DNA from: Melanocharis versteri
Taxonomy: Eukaryota > Chordata > Aves > Passeriformes > Melanocharitidae
Assembly: GCA_013397845.1 (NCBI GenBank)
Contig: VZTG01007783.1
Location: 327,834-391,833 of the forward strand
Reading direction: 5' to 3'
Length of the DNA stretch: 64,000 nucleotides
Numbering within the stretch: position 1 is the stretch's first letter; the number at the start of each line of letters is the position of its first letter. The notes beneath the pieces are model-generated. The model was not told the DNA's origin. It worked only from the letters and a program-made list of their open reading frames with translations, and ran no database searches. Positions 53,698 through 64,000 of the stretch are shown here, piece by piece. Position numbers and translations under genes: made by a program.

Positions 53698-54577
53698 AGA
53701 ATCACAGAATCATAGAATAAGCTGAGTTGGAAGGGACCTATCAGGATCATTGAGTCCAACCCCTGGTGCTGCACAGCACCATCCCCAAGAGTCACACTAT
53801 GTGCCTCACAGTATTGTCCAAACACGTCTTGGAATCTGGTTGCTGTGCTGTGACCACTTCTCTGGAAAGCCCATTCCAGTGTCCAACTCTGGGTGAAGAA
53901 CCTTTTTCCAATATCCAGACTAAAACTCCCCTGACACAACTTCAGGGCATTCCCTCGGGTCCTGTCCCTGGTCACCAGAGAGAAGAGATCAGTGTCTGCC
54001 CCTCCTCTTCCCCTCACGAGGAAGCTGTAACTGCAGTGAGGTCTCCTCTCAGTCTCTTCTTCTCCAGGCTGACAGCCCAAGTGACCTCAGCTGTCTCCAT
54101 ACAACTTCCCCTCAGGGCCCTTCACCATGTTCGTTGCCCTCCTTTGGACACTCTCTAATAGTTTAATGTCTTTTCTATATTGTGGTGCCCAAAACTGCCC
54201 CCAGCACTTGAGGTGAGGCCACCCCAGCTTAGAGCAGAGCAGGACAATCCCCTCCCTTGCCCAGCTGGCGATGCTGTGTCTGATTGCCCCCCAGGACACG
54301 CTTGGCCCTCCTGGCTGCCAGGGCACTGCTCACTCATGTTCAACTTTCTGTCAACCAAGATCCCCAGGTCTTTTTCCGCATTGCTGCTTTCCACCCTCTC
54401 ATTCCCCAGTCTGTTTGTACACCCAGGGTTGCCCCGTCCCTCATGCAGAATCCAGCACTTTCCCTTTTTAAACTTCATATGTCTGGTGATTGCCCAATCC
54501 TCTAATTTTTGTAGGTCTCTCTGTAGGCCTCTCTGCCTTCGAGGGAGTCAACAGCTCCTCCCAGCTTTGTTTCTGTA
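53698..54577 (-). mobile_element. CR1 LINE, 5'-truncated, about 880 bp
   Basis: AGAATCACAGAATCATAGAA marks the 3' terminus at the left, so the element reads leftward. It runs through CTGGGTGAAGAACC, CTGACACAACTTCAGGGC, GGTCCTGTCCCTGGTCACC and GTTGCCCTCCTTTGGACACT to a GGGAGTCAACAGCTCCTCC segment near 54560. Minus-strand frames show decayed C-terminal CR1 protein: KFKKGKCWILH and AEKDLGILVDRKLNMSEQC in 54155-54478, and ADTDLFSLVTRDRTRGNALKL in 53694-54080. Separate frames and stops show that it is inactive. It has the same 3' layout as the 35.2 kb copy and extends about 440 bp further 5'. Confidence 0.95.
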
Positions 54578-56064
54578 AACTGAGGTTTTACTCTGCTGTT
54601 AGCCCGAGAAGTAGCTCGAGCAGTCGTGGCTGGGCTAGCTGCACTGTATATAAGTGACTCTGCATTGCCATGTTCTCTAACTAAACACTCATATTTATGT
54701 TTGTGTTTTAGAAAATCTGTAGTCACGGCCTTAAAATGAACAGTACATTAGAAAATACTAATTTTAGTTTAATCTTTAATTTATAAAGCAATGAAAATGA
54801 ACAACTGAAGGGAGGCATTGAAAGGTGAGATTAACAAAAAAGATAAATTATCCCAACTGATAAATAAGATGGCTATTTTAATACGAAGAACGTAACCATC
54901 TGGAAAGAATGCCAAAATTTTTTTGAGCAGTTGAAAGTGGAAGGCCTGCTGCCTTCTGCCTTTCATCCTGGAACATCAGGACAGAGAATGAGACCCTCAC
55001 TGAACAAGGTGTGCTTCGTTGCATGGCCAAATGCAGACTTCCGTCACTCTTCCTAAGGCCAGGCATACGCCTGAAAGCAGTCAGTACCACGGCAAAAAAT
55101 TCTCCAGCCAGGAGTGGTGTCATCAGAACCAGAGGTCCAGGGAATTCTTTGTGTTTGACTGATTGCTGAGAAACAGTGTAGGCTGTCTGAACAGGCCCTG
55201 CTCAGTAGAGGCTGATTGGGCTGCAAAAAAGGTGCTTTAAAAAGAGGATTGAAATTAAAGTTTAATTTTGGAAAGTAGAAGAAAAAGAAAGTTTGAGCAT
55301 AAAGGGCATGGCATTAGTGAAAAGCCTCTGCCAGGCTGTCACCCAGAATGGACACTGGGAACAGGAATAAAGAAAGGTAGAGGGATTGTGCAACACTTGG
55401 AGGGAAAAGTAAGATATGTTTAGCTGTACCAATTAATCAGACAAGGTTGCAGTGCAGGAAAAAAGGCTAAAACAGCAATGTTTTAGCAATCCCCCTCCTT
55501 CTCCAGTTAAATAGTCCCTTATATTTGAAAATGTGATATGGATTTTGTCCTATCTTCCCATGGCCTCAGGAATTAAATACACAAGACAAGGTTCAAATAA
55601 TCCAGAATATTTCACCCAAGGTTTTCAATGTAGTTCTCCATAAAGGATCATAAAAATGGCAGAATAGTATTGAAAGGTTTGTAAATTACAGTTTGATGCA
55701 GAGAATCAATGTAGCATGGCTGGATATGTTTTTCCAATCAATCTATACTGTTCTCTGCTCTGTGATGGTCAAACATGGTGCACAGATCTTGCATAAACCC
55801 ATGAAAGAGAATAAAAATAGCATAAACTAGCTTGACTTTTTTTGTGTAGAAGTTCAAAAACTGTAATGGGCATTTGTAATGCATATAATTAGAAATATGC
55901 ATTATAAAGTTCCCTACTGCAACAAAAAACTTGATACATGCAGTCACAGTAGTGAATAGACAAGTGCAATATGGGAGCAGTTTCCTTCGAATTTTTAAAG
56001 TTTCTTTTACCACATAAGCACATCTAATGCCAGCATAAAAAGTATCTGAAAAAGGAGAGGGGTT
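54578..56064. other. Non-coding spacer between CR1 copies
   Basis: No recognisable gene. The longest frame outside CR1 is 81 codons on the minus strand (54878-55123). Confidence 0.6.
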
Positions 56065-57235
56065 TGAACTGTAGAATTGTTGAGGTTGGAAGTGGCCTCT
56101 AAAGGTCATATTGTCCAATCCTCCTGCTCAAGCAGGGCCACCTAGAGCCAGTCGCCCAGGACTATATCCAGATGGCCTTTTATAATCTCCTTGGAGACTC
56201 CACAACCACCCTAGACAGCCTGTGCCAGTGCTTGATCACTGTCACAGTGAACAACTATTTCCTGATGTTTAGAGGCAACATCCTGTCTTTCACTGTATGC
56301 CCATGGCCTCTGGACCTGACACTGGGCACCACTGAAGAGAGCCTGGCTCTGTCCTCTGTGCCTGCCCTTCAGGTATTTCTGCATCCTGATTAGACCCTTC
56401 TGGGCACTCTCTTCTCCAGGCTGAGCAGACCCAGCTCTCTCAGACATTCCTTTTAAGAGAGTCCCTTCATTATCCTAGAGGTCCTTCGCTAGACTGTTTG
56501 TAGTATGTCCACCTCCTTGTGGGGACCCCAGAGTGGGAACCAGCACTTCACATGTATCCTCACCAGAGCCGAGTAGAGGAGAAAGATCATTTCCCTCCAC
56601 ATGCTGGCAATACTTCGCCTAATGCAGCCTGGGATCCTTTAAGCCTTCCTTTGCCATGAGGGCACACGGCTGGCTCATGTTGGTGTCACCCAGGACCCCT
56701 ATGTCCGTTTCTGCCAAGCTACTTTCCATCTGGGTGCTCACCAGCTTGCCCTGGTGGCTGGGTCGTTCCCCCTCAAGTGCAGGACTTTGCACTTCCCCTT
56801 GTTGAATTCCATGTTGCTCCTATCAGCCCATATCTCCAGTCTGTCAAGGTGCCTCTGCATGGCAACGTCAGCTACTTCTCCCAGTTTTGTGTCATCAGCA
56901 CCCTTGCTGAGGAAGTGCTCTGTCCCATCATCTAGACCATTAATGATGGTGTTAAATGGGACAGAGCATATCCTGCTATACACACTCGTACTTACTGGCC
57001 TCCAACTAACCTTTTTCCAATGATCACCACCCTTGGGCCCAGCCATTCAGACAGTTTTCCATCCACCTCACTGTCTGCTCATTCAACCCCTAACTGGGTT
57101 CTTTGTGATGATGATTTTATGGGAGACAGTGCCAAAGATCTTCCTGAAGTCTGGGGAGACAACATCAGATGCTGTCTCCTCACTTACCAGGCCAGTGATT
57201 TCACTGTGTAAGTTTACCACATGACTTTTCCTTTT
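56065..57235 (-). mobile_element. CR1 LINE, 5'-truncated, with reverse-transcriptase remnant
   Basis: The 3' end lies at the left (GTAGAATTGTTGAGGTTGG). The body includes the CTCCTGCTCAAGCAGGGCC, TGCCAGTGCTTGATCAC and CTTCTCCAGGCTGAGCAG segments. The 5' truncation is near 57235, giving about 1.17 kb, the longest CR1 here. The minus-strand frame 56738-57046 contains ADDTKLG at about 56880-56900, the two-aspartate catalytic box of the LINE reverse transcriptase, though the preceding aromatic residue is lost. EFNKGKCKVLHL follows downstream. Further upstream, frame 57083-57304 holds another RT piece (FRKIFGTVSHKIIIT). Endonuclease and ORF1 are absent. Its 3' end differs from those at 35.2 and 53.7 kb, which indicates an older or different subfamily. 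Confidence 0.95.
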
Positions 57236-59879
57236 CATCAAAGATGAAAAACTTACTTTGAAACCAGGTATGTTGGTGTGAGGCTGTTTTGCAGTATTTC
57301 TCAAGAATTCAAAATATAAGTAGATAAGAAGGTATTACTCAGACACAGGCTACTTTTTCACTTCCCAGGAGAGAAGATAGTCATTTATGCTAAGTAAAAA
57401 ATCCCCAAACTTTACATCTTTCATGACAGTAATGACTCTAGAACATGGAGCCCAATGGAAAACCAAGCCTATACTCCAGTGCTACAATCACTCTGTCAGA
57501 ATTAGGCATGAATTCTCCTAAAAGCTAGCCAGTTGCATAGTACTAAATATTTCCATGTGTATAGCTAAAAAACAAAAAAACTTCACCTGCAATATGAAGC
57601 ATGACTGAGAATGCCAGTTAAAGAATTACTGTAAAGAAAAGATTTACCATAAAGATGCTGCAAATTATATGGAATAATCCAAAAGAATTCTGCAAGATGA
57701 ATCAAGCTTGCGATAATTTAAATGTGTTTTACAACAAAATAAGCTCTGGTGATTATTTATACCTGTAGTAAAAACCAGTTTTAAATATAAATATTATTAC
57801 CAAATGCAGTAATGATTGGGCCATCATTGATGTTCTGATGCTGGTAAAACTCTCCATGAAAGCCAAGGCACATTCTTCTGGCTAAGTTATTAAAACAGGT
57901 GGTTTTGTTTCATCTCTTTCTTAATTTTAGATTGTCTTTGGTTTTTTTTAAGACCTAATACATAAAGAAAAGTTACAATTTGCAATGCATGATCTCTATC
58001 AGGAGAACAAATGTCTTTTTTGGAGGGGGAAGGCAGGTTTTTCATATTGCAAATATTCTTCCAGACAGATGCAGAGTTTCTTGAGAGATAATCAGATGAT
58101 CCCTGCTCTGCCTTTCCTCTTTTAAATACAGCTCAGCTGATGAGTCAGCTCTTCCACAATCTCTATTGCCATCTGTTTTGATTTAGAAATTAGTTTAAAT
58201 TACAGATATGGTTTTGATCTATTCGTCCTTTTTCCTGCTGTTTTTAAAGTAATGCATTTCTAGCAGGAAAGGAAGAAAGAAATAACACCATCTGATTAGC
58301 AAATATCAGTAAAAGATGTAATCATTTATTACTGTCAGAACAACTTAATTCTTCTTCCTCATTTTTTTCAGTTGGCCATAAGAGGAATATTCTGTTACTT
58401 TTGATTTCATAGAGAGCATTTGTTGGGGTTGTTTTGTCAGCTCAGCTAGTCAATTGTATAACAAATGAGAGACTATTGAATGAATTTTAAATTTCTAATA
58501 AACATCGAAGTGACAGGCATTTGTGCCAGTATGTCTGGGTTAGCTGTCACTATGAGGTCTCATGGCCACGTTTCAGGCTTCTGAAAGCAGCACTCAGTGG
58601 TTGCACATCAGTGGCACAAAGTGTTTGTGTTGGCACCCCTGCGTGTTGCAGCAGCACAGGGCACGAAAGGGGTCAGTGCTGTCAGTGTTACCTGTTCTGG
58701 GAAGCTGTTCCAGTCACTGGGCTCCAACAGACCTCCACCTTTTTCCCTCTGCTGCGTGCACTGGACTGCAGGATAAAACTAAGTCATGTGCTTGTGCTTG
58801 CAATCCCAGACTTTTTGGTATATACTTGGTAAGATCTCCCCAACAGATTTGAAAACTTGAAAGGCCATTGCATGTTTTCCTGTTTCCATTTCCACTCCTT
58901 TCTTTGCTGATGATTTCTATTAAAGTTATTTGTAATAAGTACATCTGTTTTGTTGAATACTTGAACACTGGAAAATCTCAGAAGTTTCTATTCTTCTAGA
59001 CAAGTATATATAACCACAATGATGTTTTTATGATTTGAAATAACTTAGAACTATAAATTCAGGAACAAGAAAAGAAGATGGTGTTGCAACACTAATTTTC
59101 ACAGCCATAGATCTTGTAAGAGTGCTGTAAACTTTTTTGTAGTAATCTTTATTTTGGAAATAGATGAAAGAAAAAAACCAGCAGTATTAACTAAAGATTG
59201 CAGAGGAGATAAAGAACATGTCCACAATGCATAAATGAAAAAAATATTGACTGATAGTTAACAAATTCTAACATACATCATATAATTATTTATGGATGAT
59301 AAACTGTCCTAGGCATTTAGTTGGCAGCAGATGAAAAAGAGGCCTGCTGTTGATTCTGGCACAGAACCCTAACATTACTCAGCAACATAGTTATGAGCAT
59401 TGTAAATACAGCATATGGAAAAACCAACAAATGACTCTTTAAATGCATAAGTGATTAAAATTCTGTGCACTTATTGTGTAAGGTCAGCTGTAAACACTCA
59501 TTAAACTTGAGTCTTTGACATCTCAGCTGCTTAGTCCTTGCTTCTTTTCTTGGAGAATCTCCTCTTATTCATCTAAGCAAAAATCTTAAGGAGTCCTCTG
59601 ATTGTGTCCTGGTAAAGATGGACTGCAGATCTCCTAATTGTCATGCCCTTTGGCTCAGTTTTACCTGCCTGGATGTCAATGGTCCTGTCTAGAACACGAA
59701 CTGCAGTGAATTCTCAGGTGAGCCGCAGTCATGGCAGCAAAGGCCATTTACATCTCAGTCTGTGTGTAGCATCTTTGAGCATTGTTTTAAAATGGAATGT
59801 GCTAGAGACGGTTGTGAACGTAAAGTTATCTTAACATTGGAGATTTTTTATTTGGAAAATGAAAAGAAAGAGATTTCAC
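57236..59879. other. AT-rich non-coding DNA, no gene seen
   Basis: Frames up to 103 codons (58521-58832) occur in a slightly GC-richer patch, with no domain recognised. Nothing else is visible. Confidence 0.6.
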
Positions 59880-60008
59880 CCAAACATGATGAAGAATTTC
59901 TTTACTGTGCAGATGACCACGCACTGGAACAGGTTGCCCAGAGAGGCTGTGGAATCTCCCTCACTGTAGATATTCAAGAACTACCTGGACACAATCCTGT
60001 GCCAAGCT
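59880..60008 (+). mobile_element. CR1 LINE internal scrap
   Basis: GAAGAATTTCTTTACTGTGC is followed by CACTGGAACAGGTTGCCC, AGAGAGGCTGTGGAATCTCC and CTGGACACAATCCTGTG. This is the order found about 100-250 bp from the end of many CR1s, in sense orientation. Both ends are lost. It sits inside the longest ATG-open frame of the window (59762-60181, 139 codons). The part after the CR1 is not recognised. Confidence 0.85.
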
Positions 60009-60849
60009 GTGGCAGAACTCCTGTACCATCTTTTGTGACACTACCAGCTGCCAGAGAGCTTCATCTCCATCCTGCTAAAAAGAAGGCAGCAGCACTTATT
60101 CTGGAAGAGTACAAGATGTGGCTATATCACCATAATGAAAGACTCGCAGTAATGAACAACAGAAAGATACATTCTTTATGACAACTTTTTACTCACTAAA
60201 AAAAACCCAAACCAACCAAAAATAGTAGCAAATTAATTTAAGGTAGGCTTTGTTTAAGACAATTGTTTAAATAATAATTACTGTCCTCATTTAAATAGGG
60301 TTAGCTGTCGCTTTGGTAATGTTCATTATAATTAAATGTCGGTTTAAATTAATCTGAAATATTTGCCACCCATTGAGGTTGAGAGGTTTTAATATGAGTG
60401 TAAAGTTTGCATCCAGGATCTATGGATAATGATTAGATTGAGAAACATGTATGAAAATTGTCCTCCAGTCAGGGAATAAGTGTATTGAATTAATTTTAAG
60501 CTTTCTGTCTGTGAAAGCAGGTTTAGCTCTGATGTAACTGGGTGGTGGAGAATGGGCTGCTATGCAGGAGTGGTTTCACAAACCCATTAAATAAGACAGA
60601 GGCACAACTGAGCAGTAGCAAGTGGATGGGAAAAGTGCCTTTAGCTGCTCTAGCCTGCCGGGGAGCCATAGCTCGGGTGAAGAGATAGGGGAAATGCTGT
60701 GTCACTGTTTATTTGTCAAATACGCTGCCTCCGGCCACGGGCAATACCACGTGCTTCAGGGAAAGGAAACTTGTGATAGGGGACCGCTATGCTGCAAACA
60801 AAGCTCCTTTCCTGTAGCAAGCTGTCATCATGCAATAGTAAAACTCTGT
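60009..60849. other. Non-coding DNA, no gene seen
   Basis: Apart from a small A/C tract, nothing is recognised between the CR1 scrap and the LTR. Confidence 0.55.
60198..60222 (+). repeat. A/C-rich tract (AACCAACC-like)
   Basis: A run of A8 is followed by CCCAAACC and AACC units. Confidence 0.75.
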
Positions 60850-60854
60850 GATGC
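60850..60854. repeat. Left target-site duplication of the LTR
   Basis: GATGC lies directly before the LTR end TGTTGTGG and is repeated exactly at 61449-61453. Confidence 0.8.
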
Positions 60855-60996
60855 TGTTGTGGTTTTAAGCCCAGTTGTTGGAGATGAAACACAATGCAGC
60901 TGCCCACTCAAACCCACCTCTCTTACCCTAATCCTGGCGGAATGGGGGGGGAGGGGGGAGAATCAAAGTAAAACTTGTATGTTGAGATAAGAACAG

Positions 60997-61002
60997 TTTA
61001 AT
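60997..61002 (-). promoter_or_regulatory. LTR polyadenylation signal
   Basis: The minus strand reads ATTAAA within AATTATTAAACTGTTCTTATC, about 150 bp from the LTR 3' end and downstream of the TATA box, as expected for the R region. Confidence 0.6.
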
Positions 61003-61170
61003 AATTGAACATAAAGTAAAATGTAATAATAATGGTAAATAATATCAATAATAATGATAATAGAAGAGGATAAAACAAGTGATGCACAATGCAATTGCTC
61101 GCCACCCACTGACCAATGCCAGACTTCCCCTCCTGAAACTGGATCAGCCCCCTTTTTGGATAATTCCCCC

Positions 61171-61185
61171 CCAGTTTATATACTG
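61171..61185 (-). promoter_or_regulatory. LTR TATA box
   Basis: CAGTATATAAACTGG on the minus strand is an intact TATA element at the expected U3 position of the LTR. It could direct transcription leftward. Confidence 0.65.
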
Positions 61186-61448
61186 CGCATGATGTTCTCT
61201 TCCTTTGGTCTGCTCAGGTCACCTGTCTCCCAGCTGCGCTCCCTCCCAATCTCTTTTGTGCACCTCCTTACTGGTGGAGTGTGAAAAAAGGGGGAAAAAA
61301 AATTCCTTGACTTAGGTTAAAGACAACTTAGTAAAAAAACCAAAACATCGGTGCGCTATCAACACCGTTCTAATTTTAAATCTAAAACACAGCACTGTAA
61401 CGGCTACTGAGAAGAAATATTAACTCTACCCTAGCTGAGGTCAGGAGA

Positions 61449-61453
61449 GATGC
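61449..61453. repeat. Right target-site duplication of the LTR
   Basis: GATGC immediately follows the LTR and matches 60850-60854 exactly. Confidence 0.8.
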
Positions 61454-61909
61454 AAATATACATATTAATCTCATGCTGTGGATTATTATTCTATTATTTC
61501 AATTAACACGTATAAGGTAGTCATGTGGTTGCATGACGGAAGACAATAATCATCCAATACAGCTGGATTTGGTTTTGACCTTCATGCAAAGGACCTGTTG
61601 CTTCACACACATGAGAATATCCAGGGGTTCCCAGAACATGTAAAGGATACCGATCTCAAACAGAGGATTCTAGTGCTATCATAGCAGCAGAACAGGCAAC
61701 ACTTTTTGTGGCTCCATTAACTCAGTTTCCTGTGATACCAAGTGATCGGGTAGCCTGACTACTAATGAGGCTTCAGGCTTTCATCTCCTAATTTCTTCCC
61801 CAATTCCTGCAAAATTGTGAAAGGAAATGTGCATCCATTTCCATTCTTAACATGTGGCTAATAGTTGTTTCCAACTTTCTGGTGTGTTCCTTTGGAACCT
61901 AGCAGAGAG
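61454..61909. other. Non-coding DNA right of the LTR
   Basis: AT-rich unique sequence. Nothing is recognised. Confidence 0.55.
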
Positions 61910-62660
61910 ACAGGGCTGGTAAGGAGTGGGGGACGAGGAAGCCACTGCCCATCCTTACCCCGAAGGGAGCACGGAGTTCAAGGCTCACTGCACTTTGCAA
62001 GCAGGACCCCCATCTGGCGATGATGGTGAGAGGAAGGTGGGTCCCTGTCCGTCCTCTGAGAGCTGCTCTGTCTCCTGGAGGGGTTGATAAAGGATGGGAC
62101 CTGCCCTCACATGCTTTTCTGCAGCTGAGTGGGCTCCGGGGAGGCACCCTGCGCTGAGCCCATGGGGAGATGTGGTGGGCGAGCGCCTGCTTCCAGAGCC
62201 CACATGGACTCAGATGTCAGCCCGGCCTGAGCTTCTTAATCATGACAGCAGGTGTCAGAGGTGGCAGGAGGGGGCTGCCCGCAACAGGGGGTGGCCTGGG
62301 GGCTACAGGACGGCCAGGCTGGCAGGACATTAAGAGGGTGGCGGGACAGCTGGGGCAAGAGCAAGGATATGAGCCCTCTTCTTAAATACAGCTCCCAGAC
62401 AAGGTGGGGAAGGACCAAGAGAGGCTCTTTGTCCCTTGGCTGATCCAGGGTCCTGTGGAACAGGCAAGTAAAGCTCTCAGCAGAGGAAAGGCACCTCAGT
62501 GTCTTCAGTGCTGCAGGGCAGGACTCCCCCATACCTCAGACATCCTTTCTCCCTCCGCATTTGCTGAGCTTCCCCGGGGCAGGGTGATGGCTGGGGGCTG
62601 GCAGGACAGTCCCCGCCACCTTCCTTTTCCCACACACCTGTGCCCAGTCAGCCATTATTT
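61910..62660. other. GC-rich, CpG-bearing patch, possible regulatory or exonic region
   Basis: The composition changes abruptly from AT-rich to GC-rich for about 700 bases, with CpGs in GGGACGAGG, CCCCGAAGG, GCACGG, TGTCCGTCC, CTCCGGGG, GGCGAGCGCC, CCCGGCC, CCCGCAAC and GGCGGGA. Overlapping open frames occur on both strands (up to 98 codons), rich in Pro, Gly and Ser, as GC-rich DNA gives by chance. I cannot identify a protein. It may be a small CpG island or promoter of an unannotated transcript, or an unrecognised GC-rich repeat. Confidence 0.35.
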
Positions 62661-64000
62661 GCTCTGAAATATTTGTCTTGAGAAGTGACACGAGTGAGGT
62701 GACACTGGCTGAAAGACACTGCGGAAAGCACTTCAGAGTTACTTGGGGAATAGGAGCAAGATCTTAAGTAAAGCTCTTTTTTTGAGTAAAGAAGTACAAG
62801 GATAGGAATGGATAATGCAGGGGTAATTGAAGATTAGAGAAAAAAGAAAGACAGAGCCCCTAAATTTGACCAGGAAATCCCTTTTTTTCAACGATATTGT
62901 CCTACTGTGTAACTAAATTGTGAAAATACTGCCATCGTCTGGATGATTAAAAATATAATCCTGATTTTCTTGCTACTGTTTGGAAAAAAAATTGAGAAAG
63001 TAACAGAGCAAATTGCTGCCTAAATAAAAATTCTGCCAAATCACAACAATGAATAAACAACTAGTTTTGGAGATGGAGGACTGTGACTGTACCTGTGATA
63101 GTCTGTGGTTGTAGTGATGCCAGACTTATAGAGCAATTCAGGCAGCTGTGTGTTTGGGGGTTCTCTGTGAAAGAGAGGGACAGATAATTTTAATGAAGCA
63201 TAAAGTGCTTGTCTGTCCTAAAAGCTCCTCCAGAGCTTGCCTAATTTGGAGAGAAATGAAAAAAAAATGCAAGAAGCTTTACAGTTTTCTTCCGAATGTA
63301 ATCTTTCTTTGGAGGTATGTTTTTTCAAACTTGGCACCTGATTTTTAGAGGGCACTTCCTCCTTTTCCTCTACTTCTTACTTCCAGTGATAGCCCAATTT
63401 GTAGGTGTTTATGCATTAAAATATTACTAGTATTAAATATTGTCACAGACTGAAATCTCATACCAACTTTGAGGCATAAGACTAGTAAAAATTAGCGTTT
63501 CAAATATTTTTAGGTAATGTATGGAACTCGGTTCTGCTTATTACATCTGTACTCAGCAAAAGGCAGCGGCTTAATTACATTTTAAAATATGAAAGATCCT
63601 TTCATGCATGTACTTGAGCAAGTTTGTTAAATGAACTGAACCTTTGTTGACTTCTTAAATTAACAAGGGTAGAAATGACTTGAAGAAGGGAAGCCTGCTT
63701 TCTTTTTTTGTCCATTAGAGAAAAGCACAACCTTCCTCCATTAAAAAATAAACAGACTTATTAATTCCTTAACATTTGAAGTCAATCCAAGTGGCACACT
63801 GCCAAGATAGATAAAACGAGAAAACTCCATATTTTATATTCATTTCTTCTAATCTGTAAAATATATGGCTCTCCAAGGAGGGCTGTGAAAATGTCTTGGG
63901 AATACTAAACAGACAAATTGTGTAGTTTCAGAAGAAATCCTTCCACAAAGGGACTTGACTACCACAGCATCATGAGATTGTGAGCAAACTTCAAAGGATC
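62661..64000. other. AT-rich non-coding DNA to window end
   Basis: Only short frames (at most 66 codons) and small homopolymer runs. No repeat or gene is recognised, and the window ends in unique sequence. Confidence 0.6.

Larger units (their letters stand above)
60855..61448 (-). mobile_element. Solo endogenous retrovirus LTR, 5-bp target duplication
   Basis: The 594-bp element is flanked by perfect GATGC duplications. Read on the minus strand it opens TCTCCTGACCTCAG (normally TGTCCTGG), carries a TATA box (CAGTATATAAACTGG), later an ATTAAA polyadenylation signal, and ends CCACAACA. This is the complete LTR layout: U3 promoter, R with poly(A) signal, then U5. No internal retroviral sequence adjoins either side, so recombination between two LTRs probably removed the provirus. 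A 5-bp duplication is typical of class III (ERVL-like) elements, whereas 4 and 6 bp are typical of other groups. The two terminal base changes and many substitutions suggest age. Confidence 0.9.

Noticed and set aside
40073..61448. The two LTRs as the ends of one provirus
   Set aside because: The 20-kb separation exceeds retroviral size, no internal retroviral genes lie between them, and the right LTR has its own matched 5-bp duplications.
1..64000. tRNA, snRNA, rRNA or CRISPR features
   Set aside because: I saw no tRNA B-box with a matching A-box, no U6 or 5S core sequences, and no regularly spaced short repeats with unique spacers.

Overview
The window looks like non-coding nuclear DNA from a bird. 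The main evidence is at least six CR1 LINE fragments, the dominant interspersed repeat of bird genomes, most of them 5'-truncated and several ending in the (ATTCTATG)-type CR1 3' terminus. There are also two copies of one avian endogenous-retrovirus LTR family, both with their sense on the minus strand. The background is AT-rich and CpG-poor, with short A/C-rich and T/G-rich low-complexity tracts. The LTR and CR1 types are ones I associate with Neoaves rather than chicken-like birds; that is recollection, not something computed. A run of Ns at the left edge marks an assembly gap.

Layout. 1-560 is a GC- and CA-rich degenerate minisatellite next to the gap. About 0.56-35.2 kb is mostly unique AT-rich sequence with microsatellites, one short CR1 relic (23.9 kb), a candidate conserved element (29.0-29.2 kb) and a small CpG cluster (33.9-34.06 kb). 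35.2-62 kb is richer in repeats. It holds a CR1 at 35.2 kb, a GC-rich patch at 36 kb, an LTR at 40.1 kb carrying a nested CR1, an AT palindrome at 49 kb, CR1s at 51.8, 53.7 and 56.1 kb, a CR1 scrap at 59.9 kb and a solo LTR with intact target-site duplication at 60.85-61.45 kb. A GC-rich, CpG-bearing patch follows at 61.9-62.65 kb, and the rest is AT-rich and featureless.

Genes. I find no protein-coding gene or exon, tRNA, rRNA, snRNA or CRISPR array that I can support. The longest ATG-initiated open frame is 139 codons. The only frames with recognisable protein similarity are decayed CR1 reverse-transcriptase pieces at 51.8, 54.2 and 56.9 kb. The window is best read as intergenic sequence or the inside of a very long intron.

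No undescribed multi-gene system is visible. The more useful observations are the nested-insertion chronology of the LTR and CR1, the solo LTR with its 5-bp duplication, two local CpG clusters that could be regulatory, and a few structural DNA elements. All intergenic calls rest on reading by eye, without alignment or repeat-masking.
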